Part shown: in pieces, positions 53,526-62,850 of the stretch
How positions within the stretch are numbered: the first letter of the stretch is position 1
How the letters are laid out: the number at the start of each line of letters is the position of its first letter
NCBI RefSeq assembly: GCF_044360475.1
Contig: NZ_CP043494.1
Span: 10,354,001 to 10,418,000 of the forward strand
Source: Archangium minus
GTDB lineage: Bacteria > Myxococcota > Myxococcia > Myxococcales > Myxococcaceae
Direction of reading: 5' to 3'
Length of the DNA: 64,000 nucleotides
Made by a program: the position numbers and the translations under genes
Notes under the pieces: generated by a model
What the model was told of the DNA's origin: nothing
Seen by the model: only the letters and a program-made list of their open reading frames with translations
The model's database searches: none

Positions 53526-54449
53526 TCAGACTCCTAGCGCGGCCTTCGCCGCACGGGCCACGGCCGCACGGGCCGAGGCAGGCTCGAGCACCTCGGCCTC
53601 TCCGCCGAACGATAGCACCCACTGCGTCAACCAGCGCTCGTTGTCTCCCGCCACCCGCACTTCAACGCCCCCATCCGCGAGCAGGCGAGCGTCCTCGCCG
53701 AAGCGCTCCCGGACGTAGGGCGCAACCAGCCGGGAGAAGCGCACGCGGACGGCGGCATTGGTGCGGGCGGGGTTGGGCACCTCGGCGCGGGCGTCCTCCC
53801 GGGGCTGGAAGGAGGCGTCGGTGAGGGCCAGGTCCTGCATCCGGTCCACCCGGAAGAGCCGATCGTCCTGGCGGTTGAGGCACCACGCCTGGAGGTACCA
53901 CTGGCCCCGGTGGCTGAGCAGCTCGTGCGGCCGGACCCGGCGCGACTCGGGGGCGCCACGGCCGGGGGTGGCATAGTCGAACGTCACCTCGCGCCGCTCG
54001 TGGATGGCGCGGGTGAGCGGCCCCAGGGCCTGCGGGGCCTCCACCGCGGCGTCGATCTTCCGGTACATCTCGCGGAAGCGCTCGCCCGCGCCCGGAGGCA
54101 GCACGCGCTCCAGCTTCTCCACCGCGCTGCGCAGCGCATCACCCGCCGCCGGACGCAGCAGTTCCGCCGAGGCGGCCAGGGCCGAGGCCTCGCCCACCGT
54201 CAGTCGCGGCGGCGCGGACAGGCGCTGGTCGAGGTCGACGTAGACGCGCTCGTTCTCGACGTAGATGTCGATGTAGTCGTCCGGGTTGAAGGGAGGCCGG
54301 CCCACACAGGCGAGCAGGTCCAGGTCCTCCAGCAGGTGCTCCCGGCTGACGTTGAGGGCACTCGCCAGCTCCTGCACGGAGATGCCAGGGCGCGAGGAGA
54401 CGAAGGGGACGAGGAACAGCAGACGGCGCAGACGCTCGTGGACGCTCAT
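53526..54449 (-). CDS. WYL-domain transcriptional regulator (PafC-like)
   Basis: A 307-residue protein with an N-terminal winged helix (RRLLFLVPFVSSRPGISVQELASALNVSR region) and a WYL ligand-binding domain (AIHERREVTFDYATPGRGA, SHRGQWYLQAWCLNRQDD, FRVDRMQDLALT), then a WCX C-terminal extension. Pairs of such proteins in actinobacteria (PafB/PafC) activate DNA-damage genes; the same role is not established here. It starts by ATGA overlap with the upstream WYL gene. Confidence 0.88.
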   Translation of the reverse strand: MSVHERLRRLLFLVPFVSSRPGISVQELASALNVSREHLLEDLDLLACVGRPPFNPDDYIDIYVENERVYVDLDQRLSAPPRLTVGEASALAASAELLRPAAGDALRSAVEKLERVLPPGAGERFREMYRKIDAAVEAPQALGPLTRAIHERREVTFDYATPGRGAPESRRVRPHELLSHRGQWYLQAWCLNRQDDRLFRVDRMQDLALTDASFQPREDARAEVPNPARTNAAVRVRFSRLVAPYVRERFGEDARLLADGGVEVRVAGDNERWLTQWVLSFGGEAEVLEPASARAAVARAAKAALGV

Positions 54450-55465
54450 GCCGCCACCTCCTCACGGGGTGCGTGCTTCTCGAGGATGCTCGCGGCCATG
54501 GCCTTCACCCGCTCCCGGGCGTCCTCGGGGGACTCCACGCGGCAGTCCGGCCCGAGCTGCATGCAGAAGCGCAGCAGGCCATCCAGGAACGTCACCGGCA
54601 GCTCCACGAGGACACCCGCCTCATCTGGAGCCGGGGCCACGCTCGCGCCCGGGAAGAGCGAGGCTGCGCGACCCATCAGCTCCCCGGTGAGGCGCAGGCG
54701 CACGTCCATGCGCGCATGGAAGCGGTGCTGCCAGGGATAGGTGGCGACGTAGTTGTCGAAGGAGAAGCCCTCGGGGACCTCGAAGTCCGGAGAGCGAGGC
54801 CGGGCGGTGTTCACCTTGAGCGAGCGGATGCGGTGCACGTGGAAGGTGCGCACCCCCTGGCGCAGGTGGCAGTAGCCCACCAGCGTCCAGATGCCCCGGC
54901 GCAGCGCGAGCCCGTACGGGTCCACCTTGCGCTCGGTGAGGTCCGGGCGCTTGGGCGAGGCGTAGGACATCTGTACCCACTTGTGCGCGGCACATGCCTC
55001 CCAGAGCTGCTCCAGGTGCGCGGCAAGCTGTGGGCTCCCCTGCTCGGTGCCCAGCTCCATGCGCACACGTGGGGTGGGCAGCGCGTTGCCGGCGAAGAAG
55101 CCAATCTTCCGCAGGGCGTGTGACAGGTCGTCCCGGCCGGGGAAGGCCCCGGAGGTCAGCGCAGCGCTGCCCGCGGCGTAGAGGACAGCCAGCTCCTCCT
55201 TGGTGAGGTCCACCTCGGGCAGGTAGTAGGCGTCGCGGTCGACGACGTAGCCGTCCCGCCGTTCGTCATCGCCCTGGATGTAGGTGAGGGGGAAACCCAG
55301 CTCCAGCAGTTCCGCCTTGTCTCGCTCGAACTTGCGTTCGGCGGCGTCGTCGGAAATGCCCATGTAGTCGTGGGGGAAGTGCTCGCGCAGCTCCGCCCAG
55401 GAGATGGGTTCCCGAGCGTCCAGGAACAGAGCCACGAGGTCGAGGAGGCGTTCGGTCCGGTCCAT
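54446..55465 (-). CDS. WYL-domain transcriptional regulator (PafB-like)
   Basis: A 339-residue regulator with an N-terminal HTH (DRTERLLDLVALFLDAREPI) and a WYL domain (KWVQMSYASPKRPDLTERKV, RRGIWTLVGYCHLRQGVRTF, HVHRIRSLKVN) plus a WCX tail. ATG 55465 starts at the HTH; an in-frame TTG at 55489 would add eight residues. It is the first gene of a run WYL-WYL-FHA. Tandem WYL regulators usually act as a heterodimer or fused pair. Confidence 0.88.
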   Translation of the reverse strand: MDRTERLLDLVALFLDAREPISWAELREHFPHDYMGISDDAAERKFERDKAELLELGFPLTYIQGDDERRDGYVVDRDAYYLPEVDLTKEELAVLYAAGSAALTSGAFPGRDDLSHALRKIGFFAGNALPTPRVRMELGTEQGSPQLAAHLEQLWEACAAHKWVQMSYASPKRPDLTERKVDPYGLALRRGIWTLVGYCHLRQGVRTFHVHRIRSLKVNTARPRSPDFEVPEGFSFDNYVATYPWQHRFHARMDVRLRLTGELMGRAASLFPGASVAPAPDEAGVLVELPVTFLDGLLRFCMQLGPDCRVESPEDARERVKAMAASILEKHAPREEVAA

Positions 55466-55580
55466 CTGAAGGTCTTCGACAATGCGCAAAAGCGTCAGGT
55501 CGGGTCAAGGCAGCGGACCATGACAACAAGCGGATGCCCGCTCACGATCCGTGCCGCCGTGGATCTACCCGTCGGACGGG

Positions 55581-55617
55581 CACCTGAACAGCTTTTTGCT
55601 GAACGGCTGAGCAGGTG
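55581..55617. promoter_or_regulatory. Imperfect hairpin in the 55466-55774 intergenic region
   Basis: CACCTGAACAGC and GCTGAGCAGGTG form a 12-bp stem with two mismatches and a 13-nt loop containing TTTTT. It lies in the divergent gap between the WYL operon and the secreted-protein gene. It may be an operator for the regulators or incidental. No other gene is visible there. Confidence 0.3.
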
Positions 55618-55774
55618 TGTTCGGGGATGAGCGAAACCGACCTCGGGATGGCGAGCGAGCGTTCGCTGTAACCGGGCTCGCGAACGGGGCGTAACTGGGA
55701 TATTCCTATGAATCTGCGACGCGCGCGCCTGGCCGGGGCGGGCTCGTCTGGCGGTAAGCCCTGCGAGGACCCAC

Positions 55775-56245
55775 ATGACGCGCTCCACCCTCATCAAGAA
55801 GGCATGGCTCGGGCTAGCGCTGGTGGGATTGGCCTGCGTTGCGTCGCTGCCCAAGGAGGCTCATGCCGAGCCGCTGTACTTCGCCTTGGAGGTGCGGCGC
55901 GAGGGGCGGTTGGTGGCGCAACCCAAGCTGCTCGGTGAGACGGGCCGCACGGTGCGCGCCGAGCGTCGCAAGCCGGGTGCCCAAGAGCCCGACTACCGGC
56001 TGGTGCTCACCCCCACGGCCGAGGGCGAGACGTTCCGCCTGGAGCTGGACCTGGTGCTGCCGGAGATCAAGGGACACTCCCAGCTGGCGCTGCTGCATGG
56101 CCAGGAGGGCAAGGTCCAGCTTGGCCGCTGGCCGGGTGACCTGGAAGTCTCGCTGCTGCTGATGAAGGTGGACTCGCCCGAGTTCAGAGCGCTGATGGAC
56201 CTGTCCGCGGATCCCGAGGATCGCGGCTCCGGCCGTCCCATCTGA
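55775..56245 (+). CDS. Secreted hypothetical protein, 156 aa
   Basis: A signal peptide (AWLGLALVGLACVASLPKEAHA) is followed by a small beta-rich body: LYFALEVRREGRLVAQPKLL, FRLELDLVLPEIKGHSQLAL and LEVSLLLMKVDSPEF. ATG 55775 has GAGGA 9 nt upstream. The body looks like a small domain from a secretion or quinoprotein-associated protein, but I cannot name a family. A repeat-type terminator lies 6 bp beyond the stop. Confidence 0.72.
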   Translation: MTRSTLIKKAWLGLALVGLACVASLPKEAHAEPLYFALEVRREGRLVAQPKLLGETGRTVRAERRKPGAQEPDYRLVLTPTAEGETFRLELDLVLPEIKGHSQLALLHGQEGKVQLGRWPGDLEVSLLLMKVDSPEFRALMDLSADPEDRGSGRPI

Positions 56246-56250
56246 GCCAC

Positions 56251-56289
56251 CTCCCTCTCCCTCTGGGAGAGGGTCGGGGTGAGGGTATG
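56251..56289. repeat. 39-bp dispersed repeat, copy 2 (terminator-like)
   Basis: Identical, in inverted orientation, to the repeat at 27995-28033, with the perfect hairpin CCCTCTCCC-TCT-GGGAGAGGG. Like copy 1 it fills a short gap (57 bp) between convergent genes, here the secreted protein and proB. Confidence 0.75.
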
Positions 56290-56302
56290 TCCATCCCTCG
56301 TC

Positions 56303-57430
56303 TCACAACACGGCCAGATCATCCCGGTGCACGGCCTCATCGAGGTACCGGTAGCCGAGCACGGACTCGATATCAGCGCTCTTGAGGCCGGCGATGCGCC
56401 GTAGTTCCCCGTCCTCATAGGCGCTCAGCCCGCGGGCGAACACCTGCCCCTGCGCGTCCACGAGGTCCACAGGGTCCCCTCGTCCGAAGTCCCCCTCCAC
56501 GGCGCGGATGCCCGAGGGCAGCAGGCTGCGCTTGCCGACAACGACAGCGTCGCGCGCTCCTCCGTCCACAATGAGGCGCCCCTTGGGCTTGAGGGCATGG
56601 GCGATCCACGCCATGCGCGCGCTGCGCCGAGTGCCAGAAGTCTCGAAGAGGCTCCCCACGGGCTCGCCCGACAGCACGGAGCGGAGACGACCGGGCACGG
56701 CCCCGGAGGTGATGACGCAGCGAATACCGAGCTCGGTGACGCGGGCAGCGGCGCGAATCTTGGTGGACATGCCACCGGTGCCCACCTGGGAGCCGGAGCC
56801 ACCGGCCAGGGCGAGCAGCTCCGGGGTGACGGCCTCTATCTGAGGGAGCAGCTGAGCATGGGGGTCCTTGCGAGGATCCGCGGTGAAGAGGCCCTCCACA
56901 TCGGAGAGGACGATGAGCGCATCGGCCTCCACCACACCGGCCACCAGGGCGGCCAGGGTGTCGTTGTCACCGAACTTGAGCTCGTCCACGGAGACGGTGT
57001 CGTTCTCGTTGATGACGGGCACCACGTTCGCCGCGATGAGGCGCTCCAGCGCGTGCTTCACGTTGAGGTAACGACGGCGATCCTGCACGTCGCCATGCGT
57101 GAGGAGCACCTGGGCCACCCGCCGGTCCGCCTTGCCGAAGGCCTCTTCGTACGCCTGCATGAGGCGGCTCTGGCCCACCGCAGCGCACGCCTGCTTGCCT
57201 GGGATGTCCTTGGGACGCGCGGGCAAGCCCAGCCGCTCGACGCCCAGGGCAATGGCACCGCTGGACACCACCACCAACTCCCGGCCCTGGGACGCCCACA
57301 ACAGGTCCTCGCCCAGCGCCTCGAAGTGGGCCCGGTTGAAGCGGCCCGTGGCGTTCGTGAGGGCGTTGGTCCCGATCTTCACCACCACGCGCCGAGCGGC
57401 GCGCACCGCATCTCGTCCAGAAAGATTCAC
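56303..57430 (-). CDS. proB: Glutamate 5-kinase
   Basis: First step of proline synthesis, phosphorylating glutamate at the gamma-carboxyl. The 375-residue length includes the amino-acid kinase domain (VVKIGTNALTNATG, VVSSGAIALGVERL, PVINENDTVSVDELKFGDND, GTGGMSTKIRAAARV) and a C-terminal PUA domain (GRLIVDGGARDAVVVGKRSL). The proline-feedback enzyme commonly has this PUA tail. It starts at ATG 57430. proA is not adjacent within the window. Confidence 0.96.
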   Translation of the reverse strand: MNLSGRDAVRAARRVVVKIGTNALTNATGRFNRAHFEALGEDLLWASQGRELVVVSSGAIALGVERLGLPARPKDIPGKQACAAVGQSRLMQAYEEAFGKADRRVAQVLLTHGDVQDRRRYLNVKHALERLIAANVVPVINENDTVSVDELKFGDNDTLAALVAGVVEADALIVLSDVEGLFTADPRKDPHAQLLPQIEAVTPELLALAGGSGSQVGTGGMSTKIRAAARVTELGIRCVITSGAVPGRLRSVLSGEPVGSLFETSGTRRSARMAWIAHALKPKGRLIVDGGARDAVVVGKRSLLPSGIRAVEGDFGRGDPVDLVDAQGQVFARGLSAYEDGELRRIAGLKSADIESVLGYRYLDEAVHRDDLAVL

Positions 57431-57600
57431 GCGCTGTCAGTATGCCGGAAGTCCATGCGTCGGGCTCGTGTTGTACGAGGTCGGCCATTCGGTGAACCCG
57501 GAGATGAATCTGGACCGGAAGGCACCTATCCTCCTGGTGAAGAAGGACAGGAGACGGCGTAGCGCGGGCGCCTTCCCCACCGCGCGGGAGAAGGACACTT

Positions 57601-59319
57601 TTGAAGGAAATCTACGGAAACACCCTGGGACTCAAGGCAAGCGAGCAGAGCCGGCTGCGCAACACCTACCGCCGCCGCGTCTCGCCTCATGAGATCGTCT
57701 CCCCCGAGCTCGCCCGTCACCTCACCGAGCTGTCGAGGGAGACCAACCGGCAGGTGGGCGTCCTCCTCAACCGCAAGGGAGAAATCGAGTACGTGGTGGT
57801 GGGCAACGCCCACAAGCTGGAGCTGCCGGACATCGGCCGCGCCCGCGCCGGCCAGGTGCGTCTGCGTGGTCTGCGCCTGGTGCACACCCACCTCAAGAGC
57901 GAGCCACTCACCAAGGACGACCTGACGGACCTCGCGCTGCTGCGCCTGGACATGGTCGCCGCGGTGGGCGTAGGCGAGACGGGTCTGCCCGGCGTGCTCC
58001 ACTACGCGCACCTCGTGCCCGAGAACGGCACCGGTGAATTCTGGAGCGTCTCCACACTCCCCGACGTCCACGACGGACAGCCGGATGTGCTCGACACGCT
58101 CGAGGCGCTGGAGGAGGAGCTCAACCGCAAGGCCGCCGCGCGCACCGTCTCCGGTCGCGACAAGGCCATCCTCGTGGCCGTGTGCCTGGACGGCAACCGC
58201 GCCCACGCGGAGGCCAGCCTCGCCGAGCTCAAGGAGCTGGCGCGTACCGCCGGCGTTGAGGTCATCGACAGCGTGCTGCAGATGCGCCGCGAGGCCGACC
58301 CTCGCTACCTCATCGGCCGCGGCAAGCTCGAGGATCTCAACCTGCGCTCCATGCAGGCCATGGCGGACGTCCTCATCTTCGACAAGGATCTCACCCCCTC
58401 GCAGGGCCGCCACATCAGCGAGGCCACGAGCCTCAAGGTCATCGACCGCTCGCAGCTCATCCTCGACATCTTCGCCCAGCGGGCGCAGAGCGCCGAGGGT
58501 AAGCTCCAGGTCGAGCTGGCCCAGCTCAAGTACCGCCTGCCGCGGCTCGTCCAGAGCGACACCTCGCTCAGCCGTCTGGCCGGTGGTATCGGCGGACGCG
58601 GCCCGGGTGAGACGAAGCTCGAGATCGATCGCCGCCGCGCGCGCGATCGCATCAACCACCTGGAGAAGCGCATCGACTCGCTCTCCCGTGAGCGAGAGGT
58701 CCGCCGGGCGCAGCGCAACCGTCGCGACCTGCCCGTCATCTCCATCGTGGGCTACACCAACGCGGGCAAGTCCACGCTCCTCAACGCCATCACCGGCTCC
58801 GAGGTGCTCGCGGAGAACAAGCTGTTCGCCACGTTGGACCCCACCAGCCGCCGGCTGCGCTTCCCCCAGGAGCGCGAGGTCATCATCACCGACACGGTGG
58901 GTTTCATCCGGGACCTGCCCAAGGACCTGGTGGCGGCCTTCCGCGCCACGCTGGAGGAGCTGTACGACGCAGACCTGCTCCTGCACGTGGTGGACGCGAG
59001 CGACCCCTCGCGCGACGAGCAGGTGGAGGCGGTGGAGAACATCCTCGACTCGCTGGACCTGATGCAGAAGCCGCGCCTCATGGTGTGGAACAAGGCGGAC
59101 CTGCTCACCCAGGAAGAGGTGGAGTCGCTGCTGCGCACCCGCGGCGGCGTCGCCATTAGCGCCGCGAGCCGCGAGGGGCTGTCCGCTCTGCTGGCCAAGG
59201 CAGATACCACCCTCTTCGCCGAGGGCGCCTCACGCGAGCTCGGGCTGGTCGCCAAGGAGACCTCGCCGGACCTCGGGCTTGTGGACGAGGAGCCCGTGCA
59301 GAACCTCGGGGCGGCGTAG
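57601..59319 (+). CDS. hflX: GTPase HflX
   Basis: Ribosome-associated GTPase that splits stalled or stress-arrested 70S ribosomes. The 572-residue protein has the HflX N-domain (ADPRYLIGRGKLEDLNLRSM, QVELAQLKYRLPRL, GGIGGRGPGETKLEIDRRR) and a GTPase core: G1 GYTNAGKSTLLNA, G3 DTVGFIRDLP, G4 NKAD and G5 SAAS. It is longer than E. coli HflX because of about 150 extra N-terminal residues. The start is TTG 57601, with AAGGA and GGAG 6-12 nt upstream; no ATG is nearby in frame. Confidence 0.94.
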   Translation: MKEIYGNTLGLKASEQSRLRNTYRRRVSPHEIVSPELARHLTELSRETNRQVGVLLNRKGEIEYVVVGNAHKLELPDIGRARAGQVRLRGLRLVHTHLKSEPLTKDDLTDLALLRLDMVAAVGVGETGLPGVLHYAHLVPENGTGEFWSVSTLPDVHDGQPDVLDTLEALEEELNRKAAARTVSGRDKAILVAVCLDGNRAHAEASLAELKELARTAGVEVIDSVLQMRREADPRYLIGRGKLEDLNLRSMQAMADVLIFDKDLTPSQGRHISEATSLKVIDRSQLILDIFAQRAQSAEGKLQVELAQLKYRLPRLVQSDTSLSRLAGGIGGRGPGETKLEIDRRRARDRINHLEKRIDSLSREREVRRAQRNRRDLPVISIVGYTNAGKSTLLNAITGSEVLAENKLFATLDPTSRRLRFPQEREVIITDTVGFIRDLPKDLVAAFRATLEELYDADLLLHVVDASDPSRDEQVEAVENILDSLDLMQKPRLMVWNKADLLTQEEVESLLRTRGGVAISAASREGLSALLAKADTTLFAEGASRELGLVAKETSPDLGLVDEEPVQNLGAA

Positions 59320-59379
59320 CCTCGGGGCGCAGGGTTGCGGGCGGGCACCGGGGCACTCTACAGTCCCGGTGCCTTGCTC

Positions 59380-59814
59380 ATGCCGCTGACCCTCCCTGCC
59401 CTGCCCTTGTTGCTCGCGCAGCTCCCCATCCCCGGCCTCGAACGGCAGCCGGAAAAGCCGGCCTCATCGGTGGATCCGAACTATTTCGAGCTGCTCGAGC
59501 GCAACAGCCACATCATCTACCCCGTCTTGGGACTCTTGGTGCTCGCGCTGGTGACGGTTGCCATCCTCCAGGCCACCAAGGCCCAGGATATGGATGGGGC
59601 CGTCAAGGCCGAGTTCAAGAAGCTCATCGTCGATGAGCTGCGGCGCTACCCCGCGGGCCTGGAGACTCCGGACCTGGCAGCGGCAACGGGGTTGGACCGC
59701 AGCAAGCTCGTACGGCTGTTGGATCAAATGCAGCAGGATGGCGTGCTCGTCTCGCACACCACCACGCAGCGCCAGACCGTGTGGCGGGTGAAGGGCATCG
59801 GCGGCCGGCACTGA
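59380..59814 (+). CDS. Membrane-anchored winged-helix protein
   Basis: A 144-residue protein with an N-terminal hydrophobic leader, one membrane helix (IIYPVLGLLVLALVTVAIL) and a C-terminal winged-helix-like domain (LIVDELRRYPAGLETPDLAA, ATGLDRSKLVRLLDQMQQDG, TVWRVKG). The pattern is a DNA-binding-like fold tethered to the membrane, though wing domains can also bind protein. It lies 60 bp after hflX. The start at ATG 59380 is preferred over an upstream TTG. Confidence 0.7.
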   Translation: MPLTLPALPLLLAQLPIPGLERQPEKPASSVDPNYFELLERNSHIIYPVLGLLVLALVTVAILQATKAQDMDGAVKAEFKKLIVDELRRYPAGLETPDLAAATGLDRSKLVRLLDQMQQDGVLVSHTTTQRQTVWRVKGIGGRH

Positions 59815-59836
59815 GCGCCGCCGCCCCGGCCCGGCC

Positions 59837-60838
59837 TCACACCAGCTCGGACTTGGGCTGGCGGGTCATCAGCTCCACCACCGCGACGCGAGCGCTCTTG
59901 CCCTCGTAGGCGATGGCGTAGACCTGGTCGCAGATGGGCAGCTCCACCCCCACCCTGCGGGAGAGATCTCGCGCGCTCTTCGCCGTCTTCACGCCCTCGG
60001 CCACCTGCTTCATGTCTCCGAGGATCTCCTTCAGCGTGCGGCCCCGTCCCAGCTCCATCCCCACGTGCCGGTTGCGGCTGAGCTCGCCGGTGCAGGTGAG
60101 CACCAGGTCTCCCATGCCAGACAGGCCCGAGAGGGTGAGCGGGTTGCCGCCCTTGCGCACCGCCAGACGGGTGATCTCCGCCAGTCCGCGGGTGATGATG
60201 GCCGCACGCGCGTTGTGGCCCATGCCCAACCCGTCGGCGATGCCCGCCGCGATGGCAATGACGTTCTTCAGCGCGCCGCCGTACTGCACCCCCACCACAT
60301 CACTGGAGGTATAGGAGCGGAACGTCTCCGTCTGCAGCGCCTTCTGGCAGCGCACCGCCACCTTCTCCCAATGCGAGGCGATGGTGACGACGGTGGGCAT
60401 GCGCTGGGCCAGCTCCTTGGCGAAGCTGGGGCCGGAGAGCACGGCGATGTAGGGGTGGTACTCCTCCGGCAGGCAGTCCTCGAGCAGCTCCGTCATGGTG
60501 AGGAGCGTCTCGTTCTCGATGCCCTTGGCCACGGTGATGATGGGCACGTGCCGCGGCAGGTACGGCAGCGCCTGGGACACCACCTCGCGGGTGGCGTGGC
60601 TGGGCGTGGCCAGCACCACCATCTCCGAGCCCTCCAGCGTCTCCTGCAGGCTCGTCGTGGCCCGCACGCGCGGGGAGATGGGGATGCCAGGAAGGTAGGA
60701 GGCGTTTTCGTGGCGGGTGTTGATGGCCTCGGCGAGCGCGGCATCCCGGCCCCACAGGCCCACTTGCTCGCTGTTCACCGCGAGCACGTTGGCGAGGGCG
60801 GTACCGAAGGAGCCGGAGCCGATGACACTGGCGCGCAT
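59837..60838 (-). CDS. gpsA: Glycerol-3-phosphate dehydrogenase (NAD(P)+)
   Basis: Makes sn-glycerol-3-phosphate from dihydroxyacetone phosphate for phospholipids. The 333-residue protein has the Rossmann GSGSFGTALANVLA, the Ser/Thr loop VLSGPSFAKELAQRMPTVVTI and active-site Lys/Asn around YGGALKNVIAIAAGIADGLG, with GNPLTLSGLSGMGDLVLTCT. ATG 60838 has GGGAG about 9 nt upstream. It converges with the membrane-winged-helix gene at 59814. Confidence 0.96.
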   Translation of the reverse strand: MRASVIGSGSFGTALANVLAVNSEQVGLWGRDAALAEAINTRHENASYLPGIPISPRVRATTSLQETLEGSEMVVLATPSHATREVVSQALPYLPRHVPIITVAKGIENETLLTMTELLEDCLPEEYHPYIAVLSGPSFAKELAQRMPTVVTIASHWEKVAVRCQKALQTETFRSYTSSDVVGVQYGGALKNVIAIAAGIADGLGMGHNARAAIITRGLAEITRLAVRKGGNPLTLSGLSGMGDLVLTCTGELSRNRHVGMELGRGRTLKEILGDMKQVAEGVKTAKSARDLSRRVGVELPICDQVYAIAYEGKSARVAVVELMTRQPKSELV

Positions 60839-61031
60839 GGTGCGTATCTCCCAGGAACGAGGGGGGAGGCGCAGCTTAGACCACACCCCACCTCGGAACG
60901 AGGATTCCCAGCGGGCGGGCGGCGCAACGTCGGACAGCAAGCAGGCCGCACTTCCTCGTGGCCACCAGGGGGCCGGGTCGGTCTACCATCCGCCGCCTCA
61001 CGGGAGTGAGCATGGGAGGAGGAAGTCCGGG

Positions 61032-61625
61032 ATGAGGGCAGGCAGGGGCGCGGGAGTGGTGCTGGCACTGGTGCTCGGTGCGTGCCGATCGCGAAACGAG
61101 GGGACGAATGACGCGGGGGTGCTGCCTCCACCGAGCGCCCTCACCTGCGAGGGGCTCGTCGCCATCGAGGTCCGTGAATCCCTGCCCGGCTTCACCCTGA
61201 AGGAGGAGCGGCCCTGCCCGAGCTGTGGACCGCTCTGCATCTTCCAGTCCGCCGAGCAGAAGGACGTCACCGTCTCCATCGCCTACGACTGCCGCAAGCA
61301 CTTCGAGGGAGAGGACGTACGGGCGCTGCTCGGGCCCACCCTGCGCGCGGGCGGCGTGGAGGTGCCCGCCATGGGCAAGGCCGCCGCCCGCCGCGAGCCC
61401 GCCCCCGGCATGCTCCAAGTCTCCGCCTGGGACGATGACACGCCCTGCGGCATCGTCGTCACCTGGCTGGGCAAGGACAAGGAGCGCGCGCTCGACATCG
61501 CTCGCACGACGCTCTTCACCACCACGAACGAGCGCCTCCTGCAGGCCGGCATGCCCCCAAGCGCCCCCCCGCCCCCGAGCACCCCCCCGCCCAACGCCAC
61601 TGTTCCCGACGCCGGATGGCCCTGA
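61032..61625 (+). CDS. Small lipoprotein, 197 aa
   Basis: Lipobox VLGAC (signal VVLALVLGAC) is followed by a soluble domain with four or more cysteines (LTCEGLVAIEV, RPCPSCGPLCIF, AYDCRKHF, DTPCGIVVTW) and a Pro-rich C-terminal tail. The function is unknown. GGAGGA about 8 nt before ATG 61032 supports the start. It converges with the MFS gene at 61642, 16 bp away. Confidence 0.75.
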   Translation: MRAGRGAGVVLALVLGACRSRNEGTNDAGVLPPPSALTCEGLVAIEVRESLPGFTLKEERPCPSCGPLCIFQSAEQKDVTVSIAYDCRKHFEGEDVRALLGPTLRAGGVEVPAMGKAAARREPAPGMLQVSAWDDDTPCGIVVTWLGKDKERALDIARTTLFTTTNERLLQAGMPPSAPPPPSTPPPNATVPDAGWP

Positions 61626-61641
61626 GGCCACCGCGGCCACG

Positions 61642-62850
61642 TCACCCGCGGAGCACGTCCACCTCAAGCGCTGCTTCCTCTGGACTCGAGGCGCCCACCC
61701 AACCGGCGGTGGCCACGACGATGGACAGGAAGACCACGAGCATGGCGAGCGCGAGGGACAAGCCCACCACGTCCGCCACGAAGCCGACGAGCGGCGGGCC
61801 GGCCAGGAAGCCGCCATAGCCCGCCGTGGACATGGAGGCGATGGCCATTCCCGAGGGGACTCCCGGTGTGCGGCCCGCGGCGCTGAACAACAAGGGGATG
61901 ATGTTGGACAGGCCCAGTCCCATGCAGCCAAACCCGACCACCGCGGCGAGGGGATGGTGGAGCAGCAGGGCCACTCCCAACCCCCCGGCGGCCAGCAACC
62001 CCCCGGCACGCAGCAGGGCCACGGGGCTGAAGGCCGCGGCCAGGCGATCTCCCAACAACCGCCCCGCGGTCATGGCCAGTGAGAACACGGCATAGCCCGC
62101 TCCCGCCATATACGCGTCGGCATGGAGTGCGTTGCGCAGGTAGACGGCGCTCCAGTCCGCCACCGCCCCCTCGGTGAGCAGGATGAGGAAGGCCAGGCCC
62201 CCCAACCACAACAGCGGCCCGCGTGGCAGCACGAAGAAGGGCGTGGAGCCAGCATGACCGGCCGAGCCCTGACCCAGGAAACGCGCGGCGGCGCCGACGA
62301 GCAGCAGCCCGCCTCCCGCGGCCCCCACCATATGCGCGGATGGGGAGAGGCCCGACTTGAGCACCAACATGGAGCACCCAGCGCCCGCCAGCCCCCCGAG
62401 ACTGAACAGGGCATGCAGCGAGGAGAGGATGGGCCGGCCCATCCATCGCTCGATGGCCACGCCATGGGCGTTCATCGCCACGTCCATGGCGCCGTTGGCC
62501 GCGCCGAAGGCCAGCAACGACAGCACGAACAGGAACAGATCAGACGCGCGCACCGGCAGGGCCACCAGCACACAGAAAAGCAGGGAGCTGACGAGCGTCA
62601 CCCGGCCGCTGCCCCACCTCTCGAGGAGCACCCCCGTGAGCGGCATGGACACCAGGGCCCCACCCGCGACAGCGAGCAGCGCCAGACCGAGCTCCGCGGT
62701 GCTCAGGCCCAACCGCGCCTGGACGGCGGGGATGTGCGGGACCCAGCTCGCGAAGGCGACGCCGTTGACGAAGAAGATGGTGGCGATGGCCACGCGCCGC
62801 ACCAGGGCCAGCCGTGCGTCTACGGGAGCGTTCGTCGTGTTCGTGCTCAT
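61642..62850 (-). CDS. MFS transporter (YbjJ/sugar-exporter-like)
   Basis: A 402-residue major-facilitator protein with about twelve hydrophobic segments. The N-terminal motif ATIFFVNGVAFASWVPHIPA and GLSNIIPLLFSAAG in the C-half are typical of the YbjJ-like group. The substrate is unknown. Its ATG overlaps the stop of the DeoR-family regulator gene (ATGA), so the regulator probably controls its own operon including this transporter, likely in carbohydrate uptake or efflux. Confidence 0.85.
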   Translation of the reverse strand: MSTNTTNAPVDARLALVRRVAIATIFFVNGVAFASWVPHIPAVQARLGLSTAELGLALLAVAGGALVSMPLTGVLLERWGSGRVTLVSSLLFCVLVALPVRASDLFLFVLSLLAFGAANGAMDVAMNAHGVAIERWMGRPILSSLHALFSLGGLAGAGCSMLVLKSGLSPSAHMVGAAGGGLLLVGAAARFLGQGSAGHAGSTPFFVLPRGPLLWLGGLAFLILLTEGAVADWSAVYLRNALHADAYMAGAGYAVFSLAMTAGRLLGDRLAAAFSPVALLRAGGLLAAGGLGVALLLHHPLAAVVGFGCMGLGLSNIIPLLFSAAGRTPGVPSGMAIASMSTAGYGGFLAGPPLVGFVADVVGLSLALAMLVVFLSIVVATAGWVGASSPEEAALEVDVLRG

